A stretch of DNA of 64,000 bases. It comes from Symsagittifera roscoffensis. Its lineage: Eukaryota; Xenacoelomorpha; Acoela; Convolutidae. The DNA lies in assembly GCF_963678635.1 (NCBI RefSeq), contig NC_087062.1, forward strand, positions 55,685,270 through 55,749,269, read 5' to 3'. Made by a program: the position numbers and the translations under genes. A model generated the notes under the pieces. The model did no database searches, was not told the origin of the DNA, and was given only the letters and a program-made list of their open reading frames with translations. Positions 43,951 to 55,270 of this stretch are shown here, piece by piece; positions within the stretch are counted from its first letter, which is position 1, and the number at the start of each line of letters is the position of its first letter.

Positions 43951-44403
43951 AAAAGAAATCCTCCAAGTAGTCGTAGAAGTATCGATCGTTGAGTTACTAG
44001 CCCTGTTTGTGACGTTTGGAGCAGAGAACTTTGTGAAAGGACCAGCGATACTGCTCACCGAGGGAGTGCAGAATTTGCGATTAGATGGACTTCTAAGGTT
44101 GATTGCGATAACGCATGGAAACTTGGGAGGATTGATGATTTTGACACGCTCTACCCGGAGCAGATGAAGGAGAACGTGAGAAAATTCGATGTGAAGCGGA
44201 TTCCTGGAATTTGATAAGAGATTTGCGACATACTCTTGTCCAGTACCTCCTGCAGCAGAATCGCTTTGGAACGGGAGAGGATGAAACGATTCAGAGGTAG
44301 TAAGACGTGCGACGTCACGCTGGAGGCATGCCCCTACTAACTGATCTGAGCTTAGCTATGAGGACCGATCCCTTAGAATTGATCAGAGGAGCCACCCATT
44401 CTC

Positions 44404-45366
44404 ATGGCGGGAATAAAACCAACCGGTTACAAAACCAAGAGGAGTGACCGCACTTTGACTGGAGCGACGTTAGAAATGGAGATACTCAGCCAATGTGGGG
44501 AGAGTACTCTTAAAGACTTCAAACCGTCTCCCATTAATCACGGAAAAGGAAGCGTCGTACTACAGCTGGTCCCAGTGGAATATAACAGACGGACAGTGTC
44601 GGAAACTGTATCGATTGATGAACCCGGCGGTGGATACATGGAGATTTTAGAGTACAGAAGTTCGGCCAGAGGACACTTGATGGCTCTGGAAGACAAAAGT
44701 GCCATGGAATGTTATTTGGAGACGATGATGCAAGGCACCACCCTGAAGCAGAAGGCATACGGGACTCTGGTATCGTTTGAAATGCACGTGGAAACGATCG
44801 AGCAATTGGTGAGCCTTTCATGGAGAGCGGTAGTGTTACGATACTTCGAAAAAGAAATGAGAACCACGCCGAAGATACACGCTCTGATAGCAATACCTTA
44901 CGTGAGAACAGAGCTACAACTGAGGTTCGCTTGGTGCATGATTGGACTGACTCGCAGGGAATATGACTCGGAAGAAAGAAAAAGATCGAAAGAGGAGATG
45001 GTGTTCTTAATGACAAGTATGAGAGATCTGATGACCCAAGAGGGAGAAACAGTAGCGTGCGCGAAGCGGAGAGACGCTCTCTGTTTCGTTCGATTTATGA
45101 TAGAACAAATTTCAGTGCCAGCATTGAGCACTTGTGTCAAGATGCTAACGGAAGGCGATGAACGAACGAAAACCTTGCTCTTGCTAGCTCTTTTGGACAT
45201 ATATCAGAGCAAACCAATGCGAGTAAACATGAAAGAACCCGTGGAATTAGAACCGATGAAGAAAATAGACGAAATAAGGAGGTTCTCAAACAAGGAGCTG
45301 AGTCTCTCGAAAGAATCTATGGGAGCACTGCCGGAATCCAGTGAAAACTGTGGACAAATCAGGTAG
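44404..45366 (+). pseudogene. Element U 320-residue ORF, unit 2 (unknown family)
   Basis: Counterpart of 39225-40217 with about 95% identity, starting 'MAGIKPTGYKTKRSDRTL'. Differences between the two are mostly scattered single residues. No recognised domain. Confidence 0.5.
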
Positions 45367-45396
45367 AAAAGATACAGTTACATATCCGGAATCATA

Positions 45397-47160
45397 GTGA
45401 TAGCGTACAACCCTTTCCTAAATGAAGACATACGCGATTGCTTCTTTGATTACGAGCAAGCAGTGTTGCTAAGATTATGTACGTCAAGGATTGCAACGAT
45501 AAGAAGCAGTGCTAATCAGCAGACCAGGCTGGGGATAGTTTTGGAGGAAGAGGTGACTGCACCTTCAGTGCCAAAATCGGACAACCGAGTGGAGTTTGGA
45601 TTGGGATTTTCAGACCAACTGCTGAGAACGAGTTTGATGGTGGCGTGGGAACTAATGGAACCATCATGGTGTTCGAGTCCCAACGCCGATTCGATATTAC
45701 GAGCGACCCAAGATGTGCAGAGGGAGTTGAACTCAGACTGTAACTTGCATGACCTGGACGTCATCTATATTTTGATGACAACAGCCTCTAAGAGCAACGG
45801 AGAAGACAAGGTAGAGTTGCCTGGCTGGGAACCAGAGGACTGAGTTAAATCTGGTAGCTGTCTGGCAGAAGTCCGTGGACTGGATGGTCTTATCTGTGGA
45901 GGTCTGCATTGCGTAAAGACCCTGGAGAAGCAACTCAAGTAATTGACGATATTGTTTGGGAACATTGTGATGAAGGCGAAAACAGAAGCGGAGCTGATTG
46001 CAGATTGCCATGGAGGAACCGAGGTGAATCTAGTGACTGCACTAGGATTTTACAGCATGTTTGGTTCTTTAGAGTCACTATTGAATCTAGAACAAAAGCA
46101 TGAGATGGTCACGGCCATCAGTGTAGAAGTGTTTCCAGGAGTTTTTCAGACTGACAAAAAGTACATAGGAAAGTGGAGGGAAGCGATCGAGGCGGGAATG
46201 AACATCCGACACAGTGAAACTTACCGCAGACCGTCGGGAGCGCGATATTTGTTGGGATCGACATTGGCTCCATTGTGCAAGAGCAGATACCCAGTACATT
46301 TTGTAGCTGATCAAGCCTTCTCAGTGCCAAAATGTGTAAGACTAGCGAGAATGTCAGAAAAGTCCTACGAGTTTCTGTGCAAAATGTTCTCAGCAGTTCC
46401 AGAGAGAACTAAAGAGGAGTTGGAATCGATACTGTGAAAGAAGTTCATGGGATACGCCAGTGGGAATTTCAGTGACTTTGAAAGACAAAAGCAGAAAGGA
46501 TCAACAATCACGGATTACAATGCAGTAGATGAGAATGATGAAGTCAACCGAGTGATCATAGAAGTGGAACCACTACTAGAAGCTTCGGGAAAGCGTAAAT
46601 GGAGGAGCATCATGTCAACACATGATGAGTTCCCCTGCCATTGCTTGCTACAAACATGGTGGTACCCCGGGCGTAGTAATCTGGTGTTGATCTGGGAGTG
46701 TGGAGAGCTGCTCTCCATGTGTTTATCAGACTCATCACGGCCCATAACTATAGTGATAGTGGGAGTTATGATGGCGATAAGAAAGCTGGAAGCTCATGTG
46801 AAGGAGAACAATAGACAGGAGACGCCGACGAGAGAACAGTTACAGGAATTGGATTGTCTAAAAGAATTAAATCTTTTTGAAACAAGGTGCAAAATCTTGA
46901 ATATTCCGATGGAAGTGAAAAAGATATGGGCCAGAGGACGACTGATGCCGTGGTTTAGAGCCTACATGACTACAGGGTTGTACGAGTATGCCAAAAAGCA
47001 TATGTCGAAGCACAGCAGAGTGTACAGTGCGTATCAGCTGGATATTGGAGCAGGAGCCTTTAAGCGAGCTTTTGTCACTCATCGGAATGCAGTGACCACC
47101 GCCGTGAAGAAAACTTCTAGAACAAGTGAACGTGTTGGAAGGCGAAAAAAGAGATGTTGA
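45397..47160 (+). pseudogene. Element U coding block 2 remainder, unit 2 (fossil)
   Basis: Three open stretches on the plus strand (45397-45843, 45943-46437, 46447-47160). The last one, 237 codons, has a hydrophobic patch 'ITIVIVGVMMAI' and a basic C-terminus 'RTSERVGRRKKRC' that could bind nucleic acid or act as a nuclear signal. No recognised family. The block is broken. Confidence 0.45.
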
Positions 47161-49130
47161 AGGAAGACTTGGAGAGAAACGTGACGCTGTGCCTCCACAA
47201 CAGCTTCTGCCGAAACAGAGAATCTATTTTTGATTCTCTACCTTGTTGTAAACAAAGAGTAAAAGAGCAGAAGTTTTGGAGGACTGCTTCCAACAGCGTC
47301 AGAATATCTACCGGCGTGTTGCAAGACACAGAGACTGAAAGCGCGGAGTCAATTTCACAGGAGGAGGAGATGGAACATTGACAAATGGCCGAAGAACAAG
47401 ATGCAAAAGGAAGAAAATTAGAAGAATTTAGAAGTTTTAGAACTTCTAAACGACGAACAAAGAAGCGAAAAACGAGAAGATGTTAAAACTCAGAATTGTT
47501 TTGCGTGTGACAGAAAACTCAAATGAGAAACAAAGGAACTAAGTTTAATATTGAAACTGAAAAGAAAACATTTAGTTGACTTTTGAAGAAGAAAGAATTT
47601 GTTGCATTTATAAATTTGCTTTTTGAGTTTAGTCTGTGGCTTTAGAGACACTTGCTTTTTTTTTAGAGAGGCTTGAGTGGAGAATATATTAAAATATTCC
47701 AGCCTGCATGATTGTTTTTAATCAACTAGGACAACTGATCACTTTGTGGTGACATGAAAGGCTTGGGTAATCTTTTGAAGAAGGATATTATTTCTTTGTT
47801 CCTTCTTATCACCGAGTTCCTTAGTTTTAAGATTCAGGACCGATAACAACTAAATTTCCGAAGGAAAGAAGCATAGTAGGATAATTTTAGTTTGTGGCTT
47901 GGCAGGACTGTCCTGCGTCCCTACAATTTTAAACCTAGGAGAAAAAGTTTTAAATCGGGACATAGACATGGGAAGTCGAAAAAGTTTTTTTTTATCTTAA
48001 GTCATATCCTCGAAAGTGCAGATTAGTGAAAGAATTTGGAAGGCTATAAGAGTGTGGTATGATGCCATTTATATTCCGCAGTGAGTTGATATGATGTGGA
48101 TAAAAGTAATTTCGTGCATTTGTATATTCTGTTCGATGACACTGTACCATTTTGATGAGGACTATGAGACTCAATGAGGACATTGACCGGGCTATCCGGG
48201 AAGTATGGGACATTCGACCAGGATGTACCAGAATGCAATTTTGTACTCGAACTTTTATCGTCCAGAAAAGAACATCTGACCTGGAAGATTAATGGTTTTT
48301 ACGGATTAGCAGCATTATTTGAACGATCAGACAAAACGTGAAGGTCAGAATATTCTGGTATTTTAAATTTTTAAAATTTCGAATTGTGACGTCGCATTTC
48401 TGAAAAATGCTGAAACGGCCATTTTGGAAAAAGGACAAAATAAAAACAGAACAACAATAGTTGCAGTGAAAACAACTACAAAGAAAAAACGACAGATAGA
48501 TCTGGAAATTGTCAGAAACCGCTCCATGTTGTAACGATTGTGCCGCTACAATCGTTACCGAGCAATTCACACGAACAGGAATGGGTGTTGGGATGACGTG
48601 TCCAGCCTTCCTAAAAGAAATAAGGACGTTATTTCCCCGGATTCCAGAATCCGGAGGGGTCTCGGGCGCAAGAATCAAACTGTTTTATAAAAACTTTTAG
48701 CTTCCTGGTCATGTCCTGAATTGAATTTAATTAACATCCCGATTCATTTTCAGATAATGAGAAGCTAGGAGTTGAGGGAAAGGGTTGATCCATCTTCGAT
48801 GAAGATGATGATTTTTATCTACTGAACAAAAACAGTAGTAATATAATAATATAGTAGCCCTGTTTTAGGAGTGACCTCGTAGTCTAGTTATACTGAGACC
48901 CAGCCATGAGCTCACTATTCTTGCATATAATTAAGTTAATTTGAGGGTTTTGACCGAAGCCAGAAGCAGTAACGTTTTTGTCGACACGATGTTAGAAAGA
49001 CCACCAAAAGAACTGGCTTTGGCAGAGACGATGAAAAGCATGTAGAGCTATGTTTAGACGCTAGCCAGTCGTTTTAGAAACTAGCTTTATTTTCCGTCGA
49101 TATGTGCTTCCGGGCGAATGTTACAGCTTT

Positions 49131-49500
49131 TGGTTTTGATGACGCGTTTATCCGTCTCATTTCCTTCTATTTGTCAAATCGCCTTCACAGGGTAATCAGA
49201 AGGTCAAAAGTATCATAGTAACCAAGGTTACAGTCAGGAGTCCCTTCATCACGTATTCCAGTCAAAATCCTTGGAAGTTTCTAGATATTGAAGTGATAAT
49301 GATTAGAGAACATGACAAGTGTTAAAGTCCTTTTCAATCAAAATCGATGCGGGTTACGTTTCTTCAATAAGAACACGCAACTCGACACAAGAAAATATAA
49401 TATACAAATGTTACAAATAAAAACTTTCGTCGAAAGTTATTTGGTCATTTATTGTTCCGAGTACGCAAGCGGCGTTCGCAATCTGTATTGCCAGGGAGAT
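49131..49500 (+). mobile_element. Small LINE-like RT scrap between U tail copies
   Basis: The sequence after D2 reads 'FGFDDAFIRLISFYLSNRLH', the RT segment that follows motif A in many LINEs ('GF....LI.SYLSNR'). It is followed by about 250 bp with no clear feature. The scrap interrupts the U tail, which resumes at 49501. Confidence 0.4.
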
Positions 49501-50521
49501 TCTAAAATGATGATTTATCTTAAGTCAAATCCTCGAAAATGCAGATTATTGAAAGAATTTGGAAGGCTATAAGAGTGTGGTATGATGCTATTTATATTCC
49601 GCAGTGAGTTGATATGAGGTGGATAAAAGTGATTTCGTGCACTTTGTAAATTCTGTTTGATGACACTGTACCATTTTGATGAGGACTATGAGACTCAATG
49701 AGGACATTGACCGGGCTATCCGGGAACTATGTGACATTCGACCAGTCTGTACGAGAATGCAATTTTGTTTTCGAATTTTTATCGTCCAGAAAAAATGAAC
49801 ATCTGACCTGGAAGATTAATGGTTTTGACGGATTAGCAGCATTATTTGGAAAAAGGACAAAAGAAAAACAGAACAACAATAGTTGCAGTGAAAACAACTA
49901 CGAAGAAAAAACGACAGATAGATCTGGAAATTGTCAGAAACCGCTCCAAGTTGTAACAATTGTGCCGCTACAATCGTTACCGAGCAATTCACACGAACAG
50001 GGATGGGTGTTGGAATGACGTCTTCAGCCTTCCTAAAAGAAATAAGGACGTTATTTCCCCGGATTCCAGAATCCGGAGGGGTCTCGGGCCCAAGAATCAA
50101 ACTGTTTTATATAAACTTTTAGCTTCCTGGTCATGTCCTGAATTGAATTTAATTAACATCCCGATTCATTTTCAGATAATGAGAAGCTAGGAGTTGAAGG
50201 AAAGAGTTGATCCATCTTCGATGAAGATGATGATTTTTATCTACTGAACAAAAACAGTAGTAATATAATAAAATAGTAGCCCTGTGTTAGGAGTGACCTC
50301 GTAGTCTGGGTATACTGAGACCCAGCCATGAGCTCACTATTCTTGCATGTAATTAAGTTAATTTGAGTGTTTTGACCGAAACCAGAAGCAGTAACGTTTT
50401 TGTCGACACGATGTTAGAAAGACCACCGAAAGAACTGGCTTTGGCAGAGACGATGAAAAGCATGTAGAGCTGTGTTTAGACGCTAGCCAGTCGTTTTAGA
50501 ACCTAGCTTTATTTTCCGTCG
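49501..50521 (+). repeat. Element U 3' region, partial copy D3
   Basis: Colinear with 47985-49115 of unit 2, starting at 'aaaatgatgatttatcttaa'. A ~100-bp deletion is present before the tail. It ends at 'tttccgtcgat', directly against a minus-strand LINE. Confidence 0.8.
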
Positions 50522-52640
50522 ATAAGCTAGCGGTTGAAAAAGATATCCATCATTTACAAGATCTATATACTTGTCAATTTTTTGCTCTTCCGCTTCAGCG
50601 GCAGCCGTACCAGGGTTACAAACAGACCCGGCATTAATCATACAAGGAACTAAGGAGTCTACTACCGTTACATCCCACAAGAGCTGCTTACCAACAGCTC
50701 ACGGAACGAGCGTCAAACCGTCTGGTCGCTTCTGATTGGTCCTGTAGATATGTCGTGGTTCTAAAACAGACGGAATGTGAGTAGAAGATAAACTCTGCTT
50801 TATAAGGGCATTCAGGTTTGAATGCCTAGAGAATCTCCCTGCGAAAGACCAAGCCAACCATCCTCAATAACGTCTTTGCGCACACCCAATTATGCCGTTC
50901 ACATATTTTTGAGCCTAATCAAAGTCCTATCGCAATTCTGATATGTTGGTTCGACAGTTTTAACCTTAAAATTTTGCACGGGATGACGTTCAACCATTGG
51001 GAGCCAAATCTATCTTGGAACGCGTTGAATCTTTTTATGTCCGTTGGTTCGAGTCGTAAAATCAAGTCATTTTCCGGAGCCATTTTTTTGGATTTCATTT
51101 TCGGAGCCATTTCTATTTTTCCAAGTTCAAACCACCGTTTAAGCGCATCATCATAGGTTCCATCCACATGCTGCAAACCAAAGATTTCGCTCAAGGCATC
51201 CTTCGCTTCTACTGTGGAGGCTAAGAAAGCGGGTAAAGCGAGTAGACGAGCGGATGAAATGCCCAAGCCACCTTTGGCTGCCGGCAGAACTGCTTGTAAA
51301 AACTGGTTTTCATCCATTTCCACATTAGTGACCTTGCATAACGAATTTCTTAGTAATTTGTCGTAGCGTTCCAAAAAATCATTTTGCAAAAAACAAAGGC
51401 TCGTACCAAAAAAAAATAGTAGTTTTGGCATGCTAAAGCAATTTTTCAGGAGTTAAAAACCATAATAGGCGTATAGTTTGACAATGACATCCGAGATTTT
51501 TTCAAGCTCCTTAATTTTTTCGCCAAGCAATTCTTTTCGGAAAAGTATGCCGATTGGAGATCCTAAAATGAAGAGTTCTTCTTTTGCTTTTATTTTTGTT
51601 TTGGGGCATATTTTTCTAAATTGTGTTAAAATTGAATTATACTGTCGGTCTCAAAAAACAAAGTTCGCACTTCTCAGTGTTCAAGCTCAGGCCGTAAATT
51701 TGTTCCGATTTCAGAATGTTTTTAAGGTCCCAGAGTACTACCTTATAGTCGTCGGCTAAATTTCCATCATCTAAATACCAGATATTAATTTTCGACTCCA
51801 ACTGTTTGACTAGTGTATGAATTATTTCCGCAAAAAGGGGTGGGGCTTCAGGATCACCTTGCTGAGTTCCGTCTTGTGACATTATGACAGAGCTTCCGTA
51901 AAAAAAGTAACTAGGTTTAGCATACGCGCAATGGGTGGAATTATACAATTCGGGGCGATTTGAATAAACATGATTCAGTATTGTTTCTCTATTTAGAGAA
52001 TTAAAGGCATTCTTAATATCTAGTTTTAAAAGAACAGTTCATTTTGGATTGTTGTCGCGTTCAATTAGGTTTCGAAACGAGTATGCAGCTATTTCTGCTC
52101 CTCGTTTGGTACCGCATCCTACCTGTACGTTTTCGAAAAAAATTTTTGTCGCTCGGAGAGGGCCTTGCTTCCAGCGCATTTAGACACTATACGTATCAGC
52201 GTGTTGCCTATGGCAATCGGTCTCAACCCTCTGTCTATCTCTATGAGGGCGATAAGCTTTGCGCCAAAAAAGAAAGGTCTTAGGGGTTCGGGTATTTTGC
52301 CATCTCCAATTAGGTTTATCAGCTTAGTAAGCGATTTCAGAAAATTAAGTCATGCACTGCCATTCGACTTACTAACAAGATCTTTAAAAAATTGAGCAAA
52401 TATTTTATCAGGACCTGCTGCTGATCCGTTCAGAAAGGACATTATGGCTTTGTATAGGTCGAAATCGGTTGAAAAAATATCCAAATTTTCTGGATATGAA
52501 GCTGCAAATTTGGCTCGCTGAGGGTGCTTAGACAACAACTTTTTATAGTTATCAGTTGAAAAAGGAGCAGTTTTGTCATCCGAAGCAGCAAGCCTTATTC
52601 CTTCCTTTACATTTCCTTCATCGAGCTTACTACTTATTAG
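50522..52640 (-). mobile_element. LINE-A, degenerate non-LTR retrotransposon
   Basis: Minus-strand ORF2 remnant. In order on that strand: 'SFLNGSAAGPDKIFAQFFKD' near 52.4 kb, motif A 'KLDIKNAFNSLNRETIL' near 52.0 kb, 'DGTQQGDPEAPPLFAEII' and the active site 'IWYLDDGNL' near 51.78 kb, then 'AAKGGLGISSARLLALPAFL' near 51.25 kb, and 'VWDVTVVDSLVP-CMINAG'-type sequence near 50.65 kb. This arrangement (WYLDDG, GGLGI..A..LALPAFLAS, WDVTVVD) is common in RT genes of aquatic invertebrates. Several stops and frame changes; dead copy. Confidence 0.75.
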
Positions 52641-52734
52641 CTATATTCTCAGCTCGAGCTCACTTAGGGGCGGGCTTGAAACCTTGAAAGTGACACGTCA
52701 TTTGCTCGATTTTTTCTATTTATCAAAGAACTCA

Positions 52735-54010
52735 TGCTTCTTGTCTGTTTGAAACAACAACAAAAGCAAGGTCAGATCACATCCCGTCCGGAAATAATAC
52801 ATATCCTGTCATTTTACAATTTTTTAAATCGTTTTTGGTCTGTTTTTTATTTTGATTACTGTTTTTTGTACTTTTTTGTTTTCAAGTAAATTTGTTTTTT
52901 TTTCTTGGTTATACGCTATTTTTGTTCGGTTTTTTGCTTTCTCTTTAATTGGTTTTTGGTCCCGGAATCTTGGGATAAACGGGCTCATGACTTCCCACCT
53001 AACCCTCTGGCCCCTGGAATTTTTGGTCTTAACTAAGGTAAAAAACTAAAATGTGCAAGACAGAGGGTCAATACCTTCCGCCTTGTACAACAAAGGAGAT
53101 TAAGGGCTCTAACTCGGGCATACGCCCAGAGCGGAGGGTTCGTCGCTGAAACGATTGCTGATCATGATGGTTTTATGCCTTTGACAGACCCACCCAGAGC
53201 GCCATAAAAACGTCTATGTAACATTCGCCCAAATACTACACAGCGACGGAGAGTGGAAAAATTACCTATAGACGACTGGCTGGCATCAGTTACCTAAATT
53301 CTACTCGTTTTCACCGTCTCGACCTAGCCAGTTGATTTCTGGTCTGTTTCAGGCTAAGCAAAAAGTTATTTTTTTAGGCCATCAGTCAAACGCTTTTTGA
53401 TCAGCTTTCGTTACATGCGAAGACAACCACATAGCTAGGTCTCGGATCCCCAGACTACGTGATTGCTATTAAAAACACGGCTCGAATATCCTATTTTACA
53501 ATGTTTTTGGTCACAGTTCTAGATTAAATACATTGGAGATGGGTTGACCCTTTCCTCTTTCTAGCTACTCATATTCTAAAATAACAAATAATACCGGTGT
53601 TAATTCAAATGTCCAGGACATCGGAGTAGCTAAAAAGTTAGTTTCATATAGTATTTCACCATATATCAGTCTTTGGGGCCGAGCCTCCGCTTTCGCGCTC
53701 TTCCAGTAATAACGTCGTTTTTACTCCAACTTCGGGGCACGGGAGGGTACTGCTCCTTCCTTCTTCCTTCTTCCCCATTGAAGCCTCTTTTTTGGCTTAT
53801 TACTTCAGTTAAGTGTCTTATCGTACGTGATCGTCACGGTAAGAGGCTTCGCTGTCTATGTCAATTTTCTCGACCGTCTGTCACTCACTAATTCGGTTGT
53901 TATTGTGTTTTTCTTCTATTTTCCGGCTAAACGTGCATTTCTCAAAAATGTAACGTTGCAATTCGAATATTCTAGCCTCCTTCACATCAATATATGACGA
54001 CTAAGGCCTC
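52735..54010 (-). repeat. Element U tail, inverted diverged copy D4
   Basis: The complement of 53160-53220 matches 32150-32210 ('gcgaatgttacatag.tgtt' then 'ttatggcgctc'), and that of 53880-53990 matches 48340-48420 ('gaatattc', 'ttacatttttgagaaatg'). So D4 spans the tail and part of the U 3' region in opposite orientation. It is clearly older than D1-D3 (many more differences). Confidence 0.7.
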
Positions 54011-54089
54011 TAGGCCTCTAATGTTGTTTTCGTGCGCGACGGAAGATTCCGCTATGCCAATCCGGGGGAATGGCACATGACTCTCAGTT

Positions 54090-54440
54090 TGATAGAGCGT
54101 GCCGCCTGTTTTCATTATTTAAATAGATTTTTTCCATTTAATTGCTCTATCAAAACGAATTATCAGATGTATATCTCTTGTGTACGATCCATTTTGCTAT
54201 ATAATTTTTTTGTTTGGTAAACCAGAATTAAATTCGTACGTAAACAAGAAAAATCTTCAAAAGAAAGCGGTTCGCTGGTTATTAGGATGACATGCTTAAA
54301 CACAAGCTCTGGTTCAAGTGGTTAGTGCCAATACGCTATCATCTCATCTTTTTTTGATTCTATTCTGTTCTTCAAATTATTGCAAAATTACTATGATTTC
54401 AACGATTACTTATTTTTGTCTCAAATGTCCTCGGAACAAA
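54090..54440 (+). mobile_element. LINE fragment (RT C-terminal region)
   Basis: Degenerate plus-strand coding: 'SIKTNYQMYISCVRSILLYN' then 'KHKLWFKWLVPIRYHLIF' and 'FDSILFFKLLQNYYDFNDY' in nearby frames, the region after the RT active site in CR1/Rex-like LINEs. Short, with frame changes. Confidence 0.5.
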
Positions 54441-54660
54441 TCGAACCAGAAACTTCTATTTTGTACTCCTGTTTTTTGAAAAACTTCCACATGTGTTAGT
54501 TATTTGATGAGAACAGTGGAAAATCTAACCTATGCTTCAGCCATCTCGAATTTGGACGTTTATGACCCCAGGAAGTATATAAAATTGACCCTCTAGAACT
54601 TTTTGTTCGATGATCTTCAATCAAAATTATTCCTCGACTCTTCCTGCATCTTCTTCGTCG

Positions 54661-54796
54661 ATTGAGTTTATACGAGTTGTTAGAGAAGTTAATTTTGATA
54701 CGGTATTCAAGTTCTTCATGTGTTGCAAAGGCAACACATGAAGAACTTGAATACCGTATCAAAATTAACTTCTCTAACAACTCGTATAAACTCAAT
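54661..54796. repeat. Perfect palindrome, 66-bp arms, 4-base loop
   Basis: Arms 54661-54726 and 54731-54796 are perfect reverse complements over all 66 bases. The loop is AAAG (54727-54730). Arms begin ATTGAGTTTATACGAGTTG. The flanking bases do not continue the symmetry. Confidence 0.97.
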
Positions 54797-55270
54797 TTTG
54801 TTTTTTGATTTACCCCATAAACGGTTATTTTAGTCGTTATCTACCTACCTGTTTTTGGTGTTTTGATGAAGATGAAATACAGTAATTGTTTTCTTCTTGT
54901 TGTTTGAGACAAGGCTCCATTCATTAATTTTTCTGAGAATAAGGAGACAGGAAAAGTATTTACAAGACAGCGTCATCTATCTTGGTGGTCAAAAAAAATG
55001 ATAATTTATGAAAGGGGCCCTTCCGTTTAGGTACAATCGTGCACAAGCTGGATAGGGCCCATACCAGCATCATATAAACACATCAATAAACAATATTGCA
55101 GGAATTAAATCAAACCTGCATGTAATGCTTTGTCATTAAACCGTCATTTCAACCCTCCCTCCTCTATGAAAGCACTAAACTAATTGAACTGTCTATGAGT
55201 TGTGTCTAACAGACTGATCTGCACCCCCGTATAAAAAGGATAGCGCTCCTGAGCTGCGCGAAGCTTATCT
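54797..55270. other. Unassigned stretch
   Basis: No supported gene or repeat. Confidence 0.4.

Larger units (their letters stand above)
43951..49130 (+). repeat. Element U, tandem duplication unit 2
   Basis: Second copy of the 5.1-kb unit. Its open stretches are on the whole longer than in unit 1. It ends with tail copy D2 (48608-49130), which continues slightly further than D1 ('tttccgtcgatatgtgcttc'). Confidence 0.88.

Noticed and set aside
50974-51759. Plus-strand ORFs in the LINE-A region
   Set aside because: They are antisense to RT motifs that are clear on the minus strand.
31615-53730. Polinton/Maverick identity for element U
   Set aside because: Size and inverted flanks would fit, but no polymerase B, integrase, packaging ATPase, protease or capsid motif was seen, and D0 and D4 differ in extent and age.
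54496-54795. 99-residue minus-strand ORF across the palindrome
   Set aside because: Half of it is the perfect palindrome, and no motif or splice signal supports coding.
54661-54796. microRNA precursor
   Set aside because: A 66-bp perfect stem with a 4-base loop is too long and too perfect for an animal pre-miRNA; siRNA hairpin or artefact is more likely.
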